DNA from: Prosopocoilus inquinatus
Taxonomy: Eukaryota; Arthropoda; Insecta; Coleoptera; Lucanidae
Assembly (NCBI GenBank): GCA_036172665.1
Contig: CM069870.1
Coordinates: 22,852,001 to 22,916,000 of the forward strand
Reading direction: 5' to 3'
Length of the DNA stretch: 64,000 bases
Below the pieces are notes generated by a model. It searched no databases. It was not told where the DNA came from and was given only the letters and a program-made list of their open reading frames with translations. The position numbers and the translations under genes are program-made. The stretch's first letter is position 1. Every line of letters starts with the position of its first letter. Of this stretch, positions 10,581-23,040 are shown piece by piece.

Positions 10581-10637
10581 TTTAAACAAAATTTTAATTT
10601 CGTCAGTCCTGTACGTATATCGAAAACGAAATATTTA

Positions 10638-10857
10638 ACACCCATATTCATAAACCAAACTTACGCTATGCATTCGTTTATAATTCGCTGTATTTCATAA
10701 ACGGTATGTATTTTTCACATTGTAGGAAAGTAATTCGCAAAATGTTCATAAACCGTCACTGATTATACGCCAAAAATGTGGGAAATACGCTCAGTTTATG
10801 AAATATAGCGAATTTTAATCGGACGCGTAGCGTAAGTTTGGTTTATGAATACCGGCC
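10638..10857. repeat. MITE, CCCGTATTCATAAACC family, copy 1
   Basis: Inverted ends CCCATATTCATAAACCAAAC and its right-hand inverse are flanked by TTA on each side (10,635-10,637 and 10,858-10,860). A three-base TTA duplication is typical of PIF/Harbinger elements. A second copy of the same length lies at 61,273-61,492, also between TTA trinucleotides. Confidence 0.8.
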
Positions 10858-11699
10858 TTAGGGCTTAAAATAAGTCCAGGTATCACCCTTTCAAATTTCT
10901 TGCAATTATTGAGTTACTCCCTGTATAATAATAATCATAAAAGGCGTTAGTAAAGGTTTTGCGACTCGGCGACTTGACTTCTAGCTACGCCACTGCCGTT
11001 AAAACTTTCGTGAGAAAACGCGTCTTAAAAACTTTTTAGTACGTTAAAAGAAAATAGGGACAACGAAATTTAAAGTTTGCCCCGTTTCCTGAACGGACAA
11101 GAAATTACTTATCGATTATAAAGATATTTCACAATTTTTGCTTGGCTGTTTTAAGTTACTAGAACTTATTATTTATGTTCGTCTAAGAAAAGAAAATGTA
11201 GAAAAATAATAATAAATAGTAACTTAACTTAATATTAAAGATAGACGTAGATAATTCGTGCTGATAAATTAGTTCGCAATATTTACACAGAGTGTTTGGA
11301 AATTGCTAGTACAAAAAAAAAATTGCTCATGGGTGATGGTGAATTGAAGTCATCGACAAAAGAAATTCTAATAAAAATCCTTTAGTTTTCGAGATAAAAA
11401 TTACTAAAAATTTGGCAAAAACTGTTGGTGAGCCATTGAGTTAAGATAATAAGCTGTCACAATAATCACAACTCGTTACATTATTATTACCGAAATGAAT
11501 GCCGCTTACCTAAATAATGAGTTGACGGACATGGTGTTATTTTATGGAAAAAACAATGGGTTTTTAGGATATCTTAGGATTTGACCAGGATGACCAGATG
11601 CTACCGTTTTTTTTTTCGTATAGCAATTTCCAAACACCCCGTAGATGGACGTGGAGGTGCGTTTCGAAATGGCACTTTTGTACTTGCATTGACTGCATT

Positions 11700-12540
11700 T
11701 TGACGGCATTTTTCTCTGAAAAAATAAGAAGAATATACGGAATGTAATTGAATGTCATTTAAAATTAGACATCCTCCATAAGTGGTTGCTGGAAAAGACA
11801 AAGAAAATGGCCGATGGCGTCGGGGTGCGTTCCCAAATGTGCGCATTCTGTATATAACATGCAAAATCTGAATGTTTCCTGGAAGAGAAAAAAGAAGTGA
11901 TATTAAACACGCAAAAGATATTTTTCTCTGAAGGAATGGGAAGAATATACCGAACGTAATTGAACCACATACAATTAGATATCCTCCAATAAGTGGTTGC
12001 TGGCAAAGAAAAAGAAAATGGCCGATGGCGTCGGGGTGCGTTCCGAAATGTACGCGTACCGTTTATAACATGCATAAATCTGAATGTTTCCTGGAAAAGA
12101 AAAAAGAAGTGATATTAAACACGCAAAAAATATTTTTCTCTGAAGGAATGAGAAGAATATACAGATCGTAATTGAACCACTTACAATTAGACATCCTCCA
12201 ATAAGTGGTTGCTGGAAAAGAAAAAGAAAATGGCCGATGGCGTCGGAGTGCGTTCCAAAATGTGTGCGTTCCGTTTATAACATGCATAACTCTGAATGTT
12301 TCCTGGAAAAGAAAAAAAAGTGATATTAATCATGAAAAAGATATTTTTCTCTGAAGGAATGAGAAGAATATACAGAACGTAATTGAACCACTTATAATTA
12401 GACATCCTCCAATAAGTGGTTGCTGAAAAAAAAAAGAAAATGACCGTTGGGGTCGGGGTGCGTTCCGAAATGTACGCGTACCGTTTATAACATGCATAAA
12501 TCTGAGTGTTTCCTGGAAAAGAACAAAAAAGTTATATTAT
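11700..12540. repeat. Tandem satellite, about 211-213 bp unit, four copies
   Basis: The word AAGTGGTTGCTG recurs at about 11,779, 11,990, 12,201 and 12,414, with its surroundings conserved, including GAAAATG(G)CCG(A)TGG and TGAATGTTTCCTGG. The period is therefore close to 212 bp. The ORFs seen here on the - strand are repeated shadows of the unit and are not genes. Confidence 0.9.
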
Positions 12541-13429
12541 TCATAGAAAATAAAAAACAATGATATTATACATAGCGTTCTAATCAGTGATATATTAAAT
12601 ATGTTCATAAATAAAAATAATCAGTTGCAATTATAATGATTGTTTGTCGTGAAGTAATTAGGCATGTCGCGATCGGTTCAGTAATGTAATTTTTTTTTCA
12701 CTGTTAAGTCTGAGAATTAAATAAATAGTTGCGTTATCTTATCGAGTTTGTTTGAAATTCGTTCGTACGTACACATGTATTTTTAAGTGCCCGCGATGCT
12801 TTCACAGAATCGCACTTCTTCACCGAAGCCAAATATTGGCACAGGTTTACAGGAAATATTATTATCTACCCTCCTCTCCCCTATTTTTTTCCATCATCGC
12901 AGCGGCGGCTTTACACAAAAAAAAACAAATAAAAACAAAATGGATAAACTGTGATGAGTATTGTAAATGCACAAAATAATTAATCTACAGACTTGTTGTA
13001 GGTACATACTTGCTACAAATGACTTGTTGGTCCAATGACCATTTTGATTTAAGAAAAATGAATGATGAAAAGCACGCAAGTACTATTCACAAACGTCAAC
13101 TAGTTGATTTCTCATATACTGGAAAGGCGGAACATTTGAACGCCTACTGTGTCCAATGAATCATTTATAGCAACTCTGTATAACAGGTTAGGGTATCCAA
13201 AATTTAAAGAGAACTGTTTCGAGTCGAGCACGTTAACTAAAGTCTATTTTTTTAATTTTTTTAATCAATGAGGCAAAACAGTTGAAATTATTTTCTTCAC
13301 GAACAACAAAGAAATAAAATAATAAATAAATAGTAAAATAATTAATGTTCGCAATGTCGTGTTTGCTTTAAAACGGTAGTGTGGACGGTATCAGTGCTGC
13401 CAAACGTCCAATTACAATCGTATGCATAC
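12541..13429. other. No recognised feature
   Basis: AT-rich sequence without coding signal. A solitary TACAGGGTGTTTTG at about 13,428 is a lone transposon-end motif bordering the next repeat. Confidence 0.4.
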
Positions 13430-14400
13430 AGGGTGTTTTGAAAAAAAAAAACATTCAAGACGTAACGGTGCTTCGAAATTCACAGAGAAACAGAAAAACA
13501 ATTCAAAATCACTTACCAAGGAAAGAGGAATGCAAGAAAATATATATTTTTTAATTCAAAATGAATTTAAAAAATTAAGAAAAGGTAAGAAGAAAATAAT
13601 GACGGTAGCCGCATTTACGGGAATAAAGAAACAATGGAAATAATCAGAACAAAAACAAAATTCGCAAAGAAAATTATAAAAAAAAACAAACGACGGTCGT
13701 AATAAAAAGTTAAAATGTGACGATACTTCGAAATTCATAGAGAAAAGGAGAAAAGAAAACAAATCACAATCGCGAGACATTTACAAAGTGCAAGAAATTT
13801 AATTTTCTGAAAAATGGTAAACAATTCAAAACAGAATGAACGATAGTTTTAATAATCGAGAAGCACAATCGAAATGGAAAAAAGAAATACTCCAAACCAC
13901 GATCGTCATAAAAAATATATAAAATGAAAAGTCAAAGCGAATTGTAGAAATAAATTTTGAAGTCACGAAAAAAAAAATTAAAAATTGAAGAAAAGGAAAA
14001 AGAACATAATGATAATTGCCGCCGCATTTATGGCAATAAAAGAACAATGGAAACAATCAAAACAAAAACAAAATTCTCAAAGACAATAATAAAAGCGTCA
14101 AACGACGAACATAATAAAAATTTGAAACGAAAATCGTTCAAAACGGTACTTTGAAACTCATAGAGAAAAAAAGAGAAAAGAAAACAAATCACAATCGCGT
14201 AACATTTACAAATGAAAGAGGAGGGCAATAAATTTAATTTTCTGAAATATGGTAAACAATTCAAAACAAACAAAAAATGAAAATGATCGAGAAATACAAT
14301 CGAAATGGAAAACAGAAATTCAAATCACGATCCTAATTTAAAAAAATGAAAAGTCGAAGCAGCAGAATTAAATTTCACAATCAATTTGTCAAAATATTAT
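13430..14400. repeat. Purine-rich diverged repeat, about 430-bp period
   Basis: Two related blocks share GAAATTCATAGAGAAA, CAAATCACAATCGCG, AATTTAATTTTCTGAAA and AATGGTAAACAATTCAAAAC in the same order, offset by about 430 bp. The strand is almost free of pyrimidine runs, so the short ORFs here are low-complexity lysine/asparagine-rich artefacts. It resembles the complement of the T-rich tracts at 29.8-31.7, 47.2-48.4 and 50.2-51.2 kb. Confidence 0.65.
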
Positions 14401-17400
14401 TAAAGTTGAAAGTTAGGTTATGTTGTTCATTAACCATGGAGGTTAAATGACTGGAGGAGTAACAAGCGAGCAGAAAATGATTCGATAATAAAGAGCACCA
14501 GAGAACGCAACATGTTAGTGACATAGTGCGCGGTACTCTACACTCCATTCGTTTTGCTAGACAAGAGGCCCCCGACCGGATTGCTTTTCAGACATATTCA
14601 TTATACGGCATGGCGTCCTCCATATACTTAACCTCAATGTTGTCAACTAACGTATCAAATTCGTTGTTTTTAGAAAAGTATTGTGGTGAAATTAAGCAAT
14701 TAAAAATCAATAAATATTGTTCTTACTGTTAAACGTCAAAATAGAATACATTATTTTTCTCTAAAAAATACGAAGTTTGAAAATTAATGAGTTGGTAACA
14801 CTGGGCGACATTCAAGTCAGCTTCAATCGACTGAGGTTGATATGAGTTTTCTAACTTTGCTTGCTAGCTCGATTGACTGAATAAACGTGACGCTTTTGGT
14901 ACCTTTCTAGATTTAAGCTCGTTGATAATATTAAAAGAAATTGAACACAGGCGGAAAAACATAACCTATAAAGCATTCACGATCTTTTGACATTCTAATA
15001 GGATGTGTTTTTTTCCGTTAAGTTGCGTGCCTGTAATTTGGAAGAAATCAATGTTTGACATGTCAAAAATTATTATTTTCAGTTTTCTTATTTTTTAATA
15101 ATGACTATTAATGATTTGGAAGGATATTTAATCATGGTCGGTAATGGTAAGTAAAAGGAAATTAAATCATTCATAACGTTTACCAGTGGGAGTTTTCCAA
15201 ATTTCAGAAACAATAATCATGAAATTCTAACCTAATTTTCTGACGTTCATATTTTTAAGTGGTACCAACAAAAATGTCACCCTAACATGGCCTACTCTGA
15301 GTGCCAAAAGGTCGTGAACCGAAAATAACAAAGTACTGTTCTTAAATAATTTGAATTTCGATTTATTATAAATTTTTGAAAGAAATTTTAGTTTGTAAAC
15401 TTTAATGTTGAGCTGAACTGGAGAAGATAACAAAATGAAATTTTATATTCACATCAGCACGTCATTTTTTTTTCTTTTCTTTTTTGAAAAATTACACTCA
15501 AGAAACGCATTATTATTAGCGTCAGACTTGAATGAAAACATACCACAACAAGTTAGCCGTGCTTATTTAATTATAGATATCCGTGGGATTTCCCTTTGAT
15601 TAAAGTTGCGCTGTCCATATTAAACAATAGCCATTACGCTAACGGTTTAAACTGCAGAAAGCACCGAGAGCATTCATACTGTACAGTATATAATTATTAT
15701 ATAGTATTATAACCGACAGACGACATTCCTTCCTAGTTCTGTTTGCAATATTGACTTAATTATATTTATCTGATTTTTTTAATTCTTAAACTACTGCTTA
15801 TGTAAAAATCGTTTTTCTTGATTATGTGTATCTTTTGCGGTAGGTATGTCCGTTGATACTTCTTTATACATACCGAGTGTTTCTGGAGAAATGGTACACT
15901 AATGCTTAAAAGTTTCAAAATGAAAAGCAATAAAATCGTTCGAATTTGAACCTTATTGAAATGGGCCTAATATATTTCGAACCTTAAGGAACAGAGACAC
16001 TTTCTCTGCACCCCGATAGGAGGGTTGTTTACTTAGGTCCTATTAAACCCCGGCCGGTGCAGATGTTTATGGTTTGTTGAATTTCGTTGCCAGTATTTGG
16101 TTCCGAGTATTTATTGAGGCGACGCGCGGTTGCGAACGCGGACGCGGTGGCGAATTTGTTTGTTCTCTTTTGCTTTAACTTAAAAATTGAACAAAAAATG
16201 TTTTTTTTAAATTAGAATATTTTATATTGTTAAATAACAGGATTTCAGATCATATTATAAAGACATATAAATGTTAAATTGCTATAAAGGATCGACGATG
16301 TTAATTAATCTGAAAAATTATAATTATACCAAATTTCTGCCTTTATACACTTCTGGTTTGTTTGACTTCACAAAAATTTTATTCGTTTGTAGTTTGTGTA
16401 TGTTTTTCTGTGGATTCTAAAATTTTCATTACGAGAAATACATAAATAGATTTTTAGTAAAAATGAAATACAGGGTGATTTATTAGCTCACCGACAAGCT
16501 TTGCCAAACGGAAAGCTCACATAATTTTAAGAAAATAATAACAATTAGGACATATGTTCGATTTTATTTATTTTTAAGTAAATAGAAGACCTCACAATTT
16601 TGATTCTAGTTATTTTGTCCCCTTCCTCTGTACAGCTGTTTCAGTCCTATTTGGGGCTTCGTCAACAGAAGCGATCGCAGGATGTCGCTATTTAAGCGGT
16701 TTCTATTATGCTATTTAAGCATTTCCGTTATATTTTACATTTTTTCACGTCAGCATAGAGTATTTAAATTTGTTTCTTATTATAATAATATAAATGCTAA
16801 GAAGTTCTGCTCAACAAAGCTATTAATTAGTTGCAAAACATATGTGTATTTAATGAAACTAGAAAGTTAAATTTAATTAACGAAAAAAAAACAGATTTTA
16901 TTTTATTGACTTATTTAATTTCAATTGCCGAAGTTTCAGAAATTTTAATTTCATAATGCACACATTATTTACTACACATGTTATAATATTTAGAAAATAA
17001 ATTTTGTTAAATTTCTTATCCATCCAACTACAATGAAAGTCTTTCTAGCAGATTATTCAAGTTGGTTGAATAAGTTCGCATCTGTGTTAAATCGCTGTGT
17101 TTGCGATGACCGGTTTTATTATCGGGGTAGCAGGTACGGTTGTAAAAGCTATAAGGTTCATAATTGCAAAGCATAAAATTTCTTACTGCCAGTGGCATGT
17201 CTCGTACTCCGAAAACTTTATAGCAGAAGTGTACATACTTTAGTATATTACAGTATCATTCGTTTTGAGTAAAAAAAATCAGTCCTTTCAAAAATTTAAT
17301 TTTAATAAGTGAGAATGAGAAAAGATTCTCTGGTTTATCAATTATTGAGCATTCTGGTATGAAAGTAAATAAAAATTAACTTCAATTACTAACAATATAT

Positions 17401-18329
17401 CAAACTTTCTGTCAAACACCAGACATCTTCACGTCCGCAAGATATACCATGTTTGTATGTATAATCGACATAGTTCTCGTGATTTAGTTTAATTTATTTA
17501 AGAATTCCGGACATTTTATATCGTCTCGTTAATAATATTCGGGTAGATAAATAAAAAGTTCAAGTTGCGTGGCAAACAAATGATACGGACGTCTCCGCTT
17601 TATTCATCCGAATCCGAAAATAAGGTCAAAGTTTATGCGCAAAGTTTACGAAGATATTATTATTATGTGGTTCATATTGACATAACATCATAGGATGACA
17701 TGATTTTTAATTAATTGAATTTCAGAACTTAATGAAAACCGATCAAATATTTAGAATAATGAAACCTTTAGTATTCATTTTAATTCCTAATTAAAGCAGG
17801 CTACATTAATGTTTTTTTTTCTCTCTCTCTCTCTTAAAGATTTGTAGCAGTGACAGTCGTCCATTTATATTTTCATTCATGTTACAAACAACACAAATTA
17901 TTTATTATTGAAAGTTATTTTCGAACTGGTACATTAGAAAATGAAACTGGCAGTTATGGAATACTGTCCTCTCAGCACATAGTCTTGTCAATATTATAAA
18001 AAAAAATCACAGCCTGTTTTAATCAGGAATTCATTTGAAAGCACGGCACTTATAAATAACACACTGGTCCAGCACGTGAGTGTTATGTGAAACATGTATG
18101 CACGATTTTTTTGTTTTGTGTAAGTGCAGGAATAACATTTATGAAGTAAAAAATATCATTGTTGTCACGTGTAGAAAAAAAAATGTAGCTGATTACTGAT
18201 TATCTACTTTATATTACGCCGTTTAAATATTGAATGTTTTAATAATTGCAATGATTTGGTTGCAAAAAAATTGTATCTTTTACTGCAGATATTAAATACG
18301 GATTTTAAAAATAAAAATATTTTCTAGAG
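14401..18329. other. No recognised gene; isolated transposon-end motifs
   Basis: No ORF shows a known domain. A TACAGGGTGATTTATTAGCT end lies at about 16,472, and a degenerate hammerhead motif at about 16,621-16,690. GC-richer patches near 16,000-16,150 are unexplained. Confidence 0.4.
16621..16690 (-). ncRNA. Degenerate hammerhead-like motif
   Basis: On the - strand the order is TTCTG, TTGACGA, AGCCC, a loop, GGACT, GAAAC, AGCTGTA, CAGAGG. This is the same arrangement as the well-formed motif at 59,614-59,702, but the first core base is T instead of C and stem II has mismatches. The downstream GCGATCGCAGGATGTCGCTA tract recurs near 22,673, and in related form near 24,955, 59,525 and 59,835. 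Confidence 0.5.
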
Positions 18330-19395
18330 AATTGATCTTCCAAAGTAACCATAGTACCGCCATTGTAACTCCACTCTCTGGCGGCAAAATTTAAAATACG
18401 CTGCTGTGCTAATCTTCTAAGACTTCTTCTTTACTAGTTGTTTATTACCTATTTTTTATTACCACTGGTATTAAATAATAGATCTTGAGAGTAAAAACTG
18501 AAACATTTTTCAGAGAACTGAAGTTCCTAAGTAACCAAAGTACCGCCACCATTGTGACTCGCACATTCTGGCACCAAAATTTGAAATACTCTGCTGTGCT
18601 AATATTCTGTGACTTCCTTCTTATTGTACTTTTTAAGTGCTTTTTATTTACTATAGATATTAAATAATAGATTTTGAGAGTAAAAATTGAAACATTTTTC
18701 AGAGAACTAAAGTTTCTAAGTGACTAAAGTACCGCCGCCATTGTGACTCCACTTTTCGGCGGCAAAATTTAAAATCATTGCCAACCTAATCTATTGAGAG
18801 AGGATGCAGTATGAGATTGTCAAAAATTATCATTATTCATAAAGAAATCCCCAGAGAGTGCTAATCTTCAAAGACTTCTTCTTTACTAGTTGTTTATTAC
18901 CTACTATTTTTTATTACCACTGATATTAAATAATAGATTTTGAGAGTAAAAACTGAAACATTTTTCAGAGAACTGAAGTTCCTATGTAACCAAAGTACCG
19001 CCACCATTGTGGCTCACACATTCTGGCGCCAAAATTTAAAATACGCCGCGGTGCTAATATTCTGGAACTTCTTTCTTATTGTATTTTTTAACTGCTATTT
19101 TTTACTACAGATATTAAATAATAGATTTTGAGAGTAAAAATTGAAACATATTTCAGAGAACTAAAGAGTACCGCCACCATTGTGACTCGCACATTCTGGC
19201 GCCAAAATTTAAAATATGCTGCGGTGCTAATATTCTGGAATTTTTTAACTGCTATTTTTTACTACAGATATTAAATAATAGGTATTGAGAGTGAAAATTG
19301 AAACATTTTTCAGAGAACTAAAGTTTCTAAGCGGCCAAAGTACCGCCACTTTCTTTTGACAAAATTTAAAATACGCTGCGGTGCTAATCTTCTAA

Positions 19396-19584
19396 CCCCC
19401 AGTTTCACAAAATTTATTTAATCAATTAATTAATTTAACAGCGTGATTAAAGCCTGTGATTGGTTGGGTGAAATAATATAATTAGTTGTTACTTGTTTCA
19501 AATCTATTGTAACTTCGTCCAACAACACTCCTTAATCAGAGAATTAAATTAATCGCTGATTAACATTTTTTGTGAAACCCACCG
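19396..19584. repeat. MITE with TTTCACAAAA ends
   Basis: Left end CCCCCAGTTTCACAAAAT and the inverse of the right end CGGTGGGTTTCACAAAAA are inverted, with TAA on both sides. The inner parts near each end carry complementary TTAATCA/TGATTAA words. The TAA duplication suggests PIF/Harbinger. Confidence 0.65.
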
Positions 19585-19700
19585 TAAGACATCTTCCTTA
19601 TTAGTTATTAACTTCTATTTTTTACTGCAGATATTAAATACTCCTAACAGTTTTTGAGAGTGGAAACGAAAATATTTTTCAGAGAACTAAGGTTCCTACA

Positions 19701-19878
19701 GCCGTTTTCATAATAAGGAAGCTTTAATGTAAAGTCATTTTAAGAATAGAGAAAATAAAGGTATTTTTTTAGGTTAAGGTAACTTTAAATTTACTTTAAC
19801 CTAAAAAATACATTTGTTTCCCTATTCTTAAAGTGACTTTAAATTAAACTTCCTTAAAGTCTGATTATGAAAACGGCC
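19701..19878. repeat. MITE, GGCCGTTTTCATAATC family, copy 1
   Basis: The element has inverted ends GCCGTTTTCATAAT and ATTATGAAAACGGCC and an internal palindrome built on ACTTTAA, TAACCTAAAAA and ATTTGTTTCCCTATTC. Two more copies lie within 2.4 kb. Confidence 0.85.
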
Positions 19879-20140
19879 ATTAGTGACTAAAGTACCGCCG
19901 CCGCCGCCATTGTGACTCTACTTTCTGGCGGCAAAATTTAAAAACATTGCCAACCTAATCTATGGACAGAGGATGCAGTATGAGATTGTTGCACTATTAA
20001 GTTAGGTTATGATTACCCGCGTCTGTTTTGACATTTAGATTGTCGGCATGGTATTGTTTGGTGAGATATCTCAAATTTGGCACTGAAATTGAATAGAAAC
20101 GGCATTGACGATAGTTCACGAAGTTTTCATGAGAGTTATG

Positions 20141-20296
20141 CTGGGTTTCCTCACATCCTACACACGGCATCCGGCATTCGAATTCTTGTTTGTGATTGGT
20201 CGATTTAAAATTTCTGAACGTTGAAGTTTTAAATCAACGAATCACGAATAGAATTTCGAATGCCGGATGCCGTACGTCGGAGACTTGGAAACCCAG
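20141..20296. repeat. MITE with CTGGGTTTCC ends and internal palindrome
   Basis: CTGGGTTTCC and GGAAACCCAG bound the element. Inside, CGGCATCCGGCATTCGAA is mirrored by TTCGAATGCCGGATGCCG, and GATTGGTCGATTTAAAA by TTTTAAATCAACGAATC, so most of it could fold as one hairpin. Confidence 0.75.
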
Positions 20297-21187
20297 TGTT
20301 ACTTTTAAAACGGAATGAAAATGGGCTTGTTCAGTGAATTCTAAAAATGATATTAGTCACTAAAAATACAATATTTCAGATAAAAAATTAAATTCTGTAA
20401 AAAACTCAGTAAAAAAAATTCTGTTAAGAGATACTCAAGTTTAAATTTAACTAGTGTGATGAGCCTTCTATGCTAAGCAAAGGAAGACTATTTAGTAGCT
20501 TTTGGATTGTCCTACTTCCTAAAAAGTGACAACATCTGTCATAATTTTAGGTTAGAAAAGACCCCAAACACTGCCGCTAAGCAGAACACGCCTTAAAATT
20601 ATTCATGTAACCGTGAATTAAAATCGTTAAGGGAAATCAGAACTCAGAAAGAAAAGACTTATCAAAAAGGCGTCCATGCAGAAAATGCTCTCGAAGATGT
20701 GGCCTGTCTTTTATTTTCATAAGCCTGAGTTTTCTCTTTCAGAAGGATAACAAATTAATTGCACCACAAAATGTTACGCAACTTTTGACCAAGAAACTTA
20801 TCCGTAACAAGCGCCATCTATTGGGCTCCAACGCAAGTTTTTTTGCACACTAAAAATATCTCCGAAAATTAATCCTCTCAATTTTAATTAAAAGATAATT
20901 CAGTAAGTGTTCCCTATCTAAGAGGGAAACAAGAAAAACATTTTTAATTTTCTTTTTTTTGTTTGCTTAGTATTTCAATTTTTAAAACATATATTCATCG
21001 GAAATATTTGAAGTTTGACTTACAAAATATATAAGCGCGTGTGATTCTGAAACTGTTAGCTGAATCCTGATTTTTTTCTTCAATTTTAACATAGAATTTG
21101 ATATAGAAACAAAGAGCGCTATCTACAGGGCTCCAATACAGCTTTTTGCTTGCAAACTTAAAATATCTCAAAAAATTAATCCTCTCG

Positions 21188-21311
21188 GGGCCGATTTCAT
21201 AATAGGACTTTCAATTTAAAGTTACTATAACCTAAAAAAATACAATTGTTTCCCTATTCTTAAAGTGATTTTAAATTAAAATTTCCTTAAAGTCTGATTA
21301 TGAAAACGGCC
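21188..21311. repeat. MITE, GGCCGTTTTCATAATC family, copy 2
   Basis: It begins GGGCCGATTTCATAATAGG and ends TCTGATTATGAAAACGGCC, with the same internal AACCTAAAAAAATACAATTG core as the copies at 19,701 and 21,926. Confidence 0.85.
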
Positions 21312-21925
21312 ATCAGTTTTAATTAAAAGATAATTCCGTGAATGTCCAAGAGGGAAGCAAAAAAATATGTTTTTTTTTCATTTTCTTTCCTTATTTACTT
21401 AATATTTTATGAATGAATCCTGAATTTTTGCTTCAACTTTAACATAAAATCCGATGAAATAGAATAGTATTACGTAGAAGTTCAATTAGTGGCGGTAAAG
21501 AAGCTTTCTTTTTGTGTTTGGTATCTGGCAACACTGGTTGGCCGTCAACGAAATAATTTTTACCCCAGCTGAAGGATTGGAGACAACCAAAAGAGCGTTT
21601 ATTTACATTATTTTAACGTGTTTTAATTTTACTTATGAAAATTTGAGTAATACATACGTACAGCATTGGTCAGCTGGCTTGTAAACATAAGCGCTTCTTC
21701 GACTCGTTTCGTAAGCGTTCGCGCCTAATGCGCCCCCGAACGACATCCGTTTCCAACACACGTGGACGTGTCTACTCTTATTTCTTCTTCATTTTTATAG
21801 CGCCTTTCCTGTCGCATGAATTAGTGAAGATGTTCAGCCATAATTTAGCCAATTCTGTATACGTTACGTATATTTTTTCAACGAATTAACTGACCGTAAT
21901 TAAAAGAACGATATAATGGTTTTTA

Positions 21926-22049
21926 GGGACGTTTTCATAATCAGACTTTAAATTTAAAGTAACTTTAACCTAAAAAAGTACATTTGTTTCCCTATTCTTA
22001 AAGTGACTTTAAATTAAAGCTTCCTTAAAGTCTGATTATGAAAACGGCC
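21926..22049. repeat. MITE, GGCCGTTTTCATAATC family, copy 3
   Basis: It begins GGGACGTTTTCATAATCAG and ends CTGATTATGAAAACGGCC, nearly identical in length and core to copy 2. Confidence 0.88.
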
Positions 22050-22904
22050 GTTAATGTTTAACATTTTTGTGCAGCGAAAATTTCTCGCTTCGTCTGTTCC
22101 GATAGACAAAAGAGTTCTCTGCATGCAACAAAGAACAATTTATAATTAAGAAGTCCGATAAAACTTTCCCTTGAATAAATTTCGGACATGTGGTGTAACA
22201 TCATGGAATAAAATTAAGGAAAATGCACTCAATGCACATAGTGTACCCCAATCTAAAGCGCTATTAGTAACCGTTTGAAAAGTTAGCGCGTACACGAATC
22301 TGTGACGTCAATATATCCACAGCATCGAGGACTGGAGGAGGCTGCGCCGTATAACAAGTTTTCATGTATGTTCGTGCATTACCATTACCGAACGAAAACC
22401 GATCCGGTTTATATATTTTCAATTTTTTTTTTTTTTGAATGTGCATAATTAACTTCTAAACAATCACATAAATTGTTGTAAACGTGAAGTAAAATCAATT
22501 CAATCACTCAATGCATTTAACGTATAACAGCACAGGTACAATGACGTCACAATATGGCCATTTTACCTAACTTTATCATTTTTTCCATAGGCACTTAGAA
22601 CGCTCAAAAACATTTTTTTTCTTGAAAATTAGCTAATCTTATGGATTTTTGAGTCGTTTTTTTTTTAAAAGCGCGATCGCAGGATGTCGCTACTTAAACT
22701 TCCCATTAACTTAGTAGATAAAAACAGTGTTATTCTATGCATTACTAGTCGTTTATTTGAACCGTTCTTAGCTGACCTTAACAACTGAACGTGGCCGGTG
22801 TATTAGAACACTTATGTATAGGTTGACCACACGAGAATTTTCACCCCCTTTAACTTTTTTATTTTTGAATTTAGAAAGAAATGTTTATTAGAAAACTTAT
22901 ATTA
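22050..22904. other. No recognised gene
   Basis: It contains the short GCGATCGCAGGATGTCGCTA tract at about 22,673 shared with 16,671, which there lies next to a degenerate hammerhead motif. No coding signal is seen. Confidence 0.4.
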
Positions 22905-23040
22905 AGACTAATTCAAAGTGTAAAAAGAGACCGAGGAGACCTCTGGGGCCCGTTCAGAAATAATTAAGACTAATACAAAGTATAAAAAGAGACCGAGGTA
23001 CAGAGACATCTGGAGCCCGTTCAGGAATAATAAAGAGCGC
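22905..23040. repeat. Two-copy direct repeat of about 67 bp
   Basis: AAGACTAATNCAAAGTNTAAAAAGAGACCGAGG and GCCCGTTCAG occur twice in order, with the second copy carrying small insertions. Confidence 0.75.

Larger units (their letters stand above)
6603..10996. mobile_element. hAT-type composite transposon with exact 8-bp target duplication
   Basis: The ends are CAGTGGCGTAGC at 6,603 and the inverse GCTACGCCACTG ending at 10,995, with one extra C. The 8-bp sequence CGTTAAAA is present on both sides (6,595-6,602 and 10,997-11,004). Eight-base duplications and CAGTGGCGTAGC-type ends are characteristic of hAT transposons. The interior is a nest of later insertions: a mariner at 6,816-8,051, an inverted-repeat element at 9,374-10,580 and a MITE at 10,638-10,857. 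A hAT transposase C-terminal fragment is present at 8,160-8,400 on the - strand. It could belong to this element or to another hAT copy within it. All coding parts are broken. Confidence 0.8.
18330..19960. repeat. Irregular tandem array of a 170-270 bp unit, about seven copies, interrupted by MITEs
   Basis: The block AAAGTACCGCC(A/G)CC...TTGTGACTC...CTGGCG(G/C)CAAAATTTAAAATACGCTG recurs near 18,355, 18,540, 18,730, 18,995, 19,170, 19,340 and 19,895, each followed by ATTAAATAATAGATTTTGAGAGT. The spacing varies because some copies carry extra segments. Two MITEs (19,396-19,584 and 19,701-19,878) sit within the array. The unit itself is not recognised. Confidence 0.8.

Noticed and set aside
11564..12405. 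Series of - strand ORFs with similar sequences
   Set aside because: They repeat with the 212-bp satellite period and are shadows of a tandem repeat.
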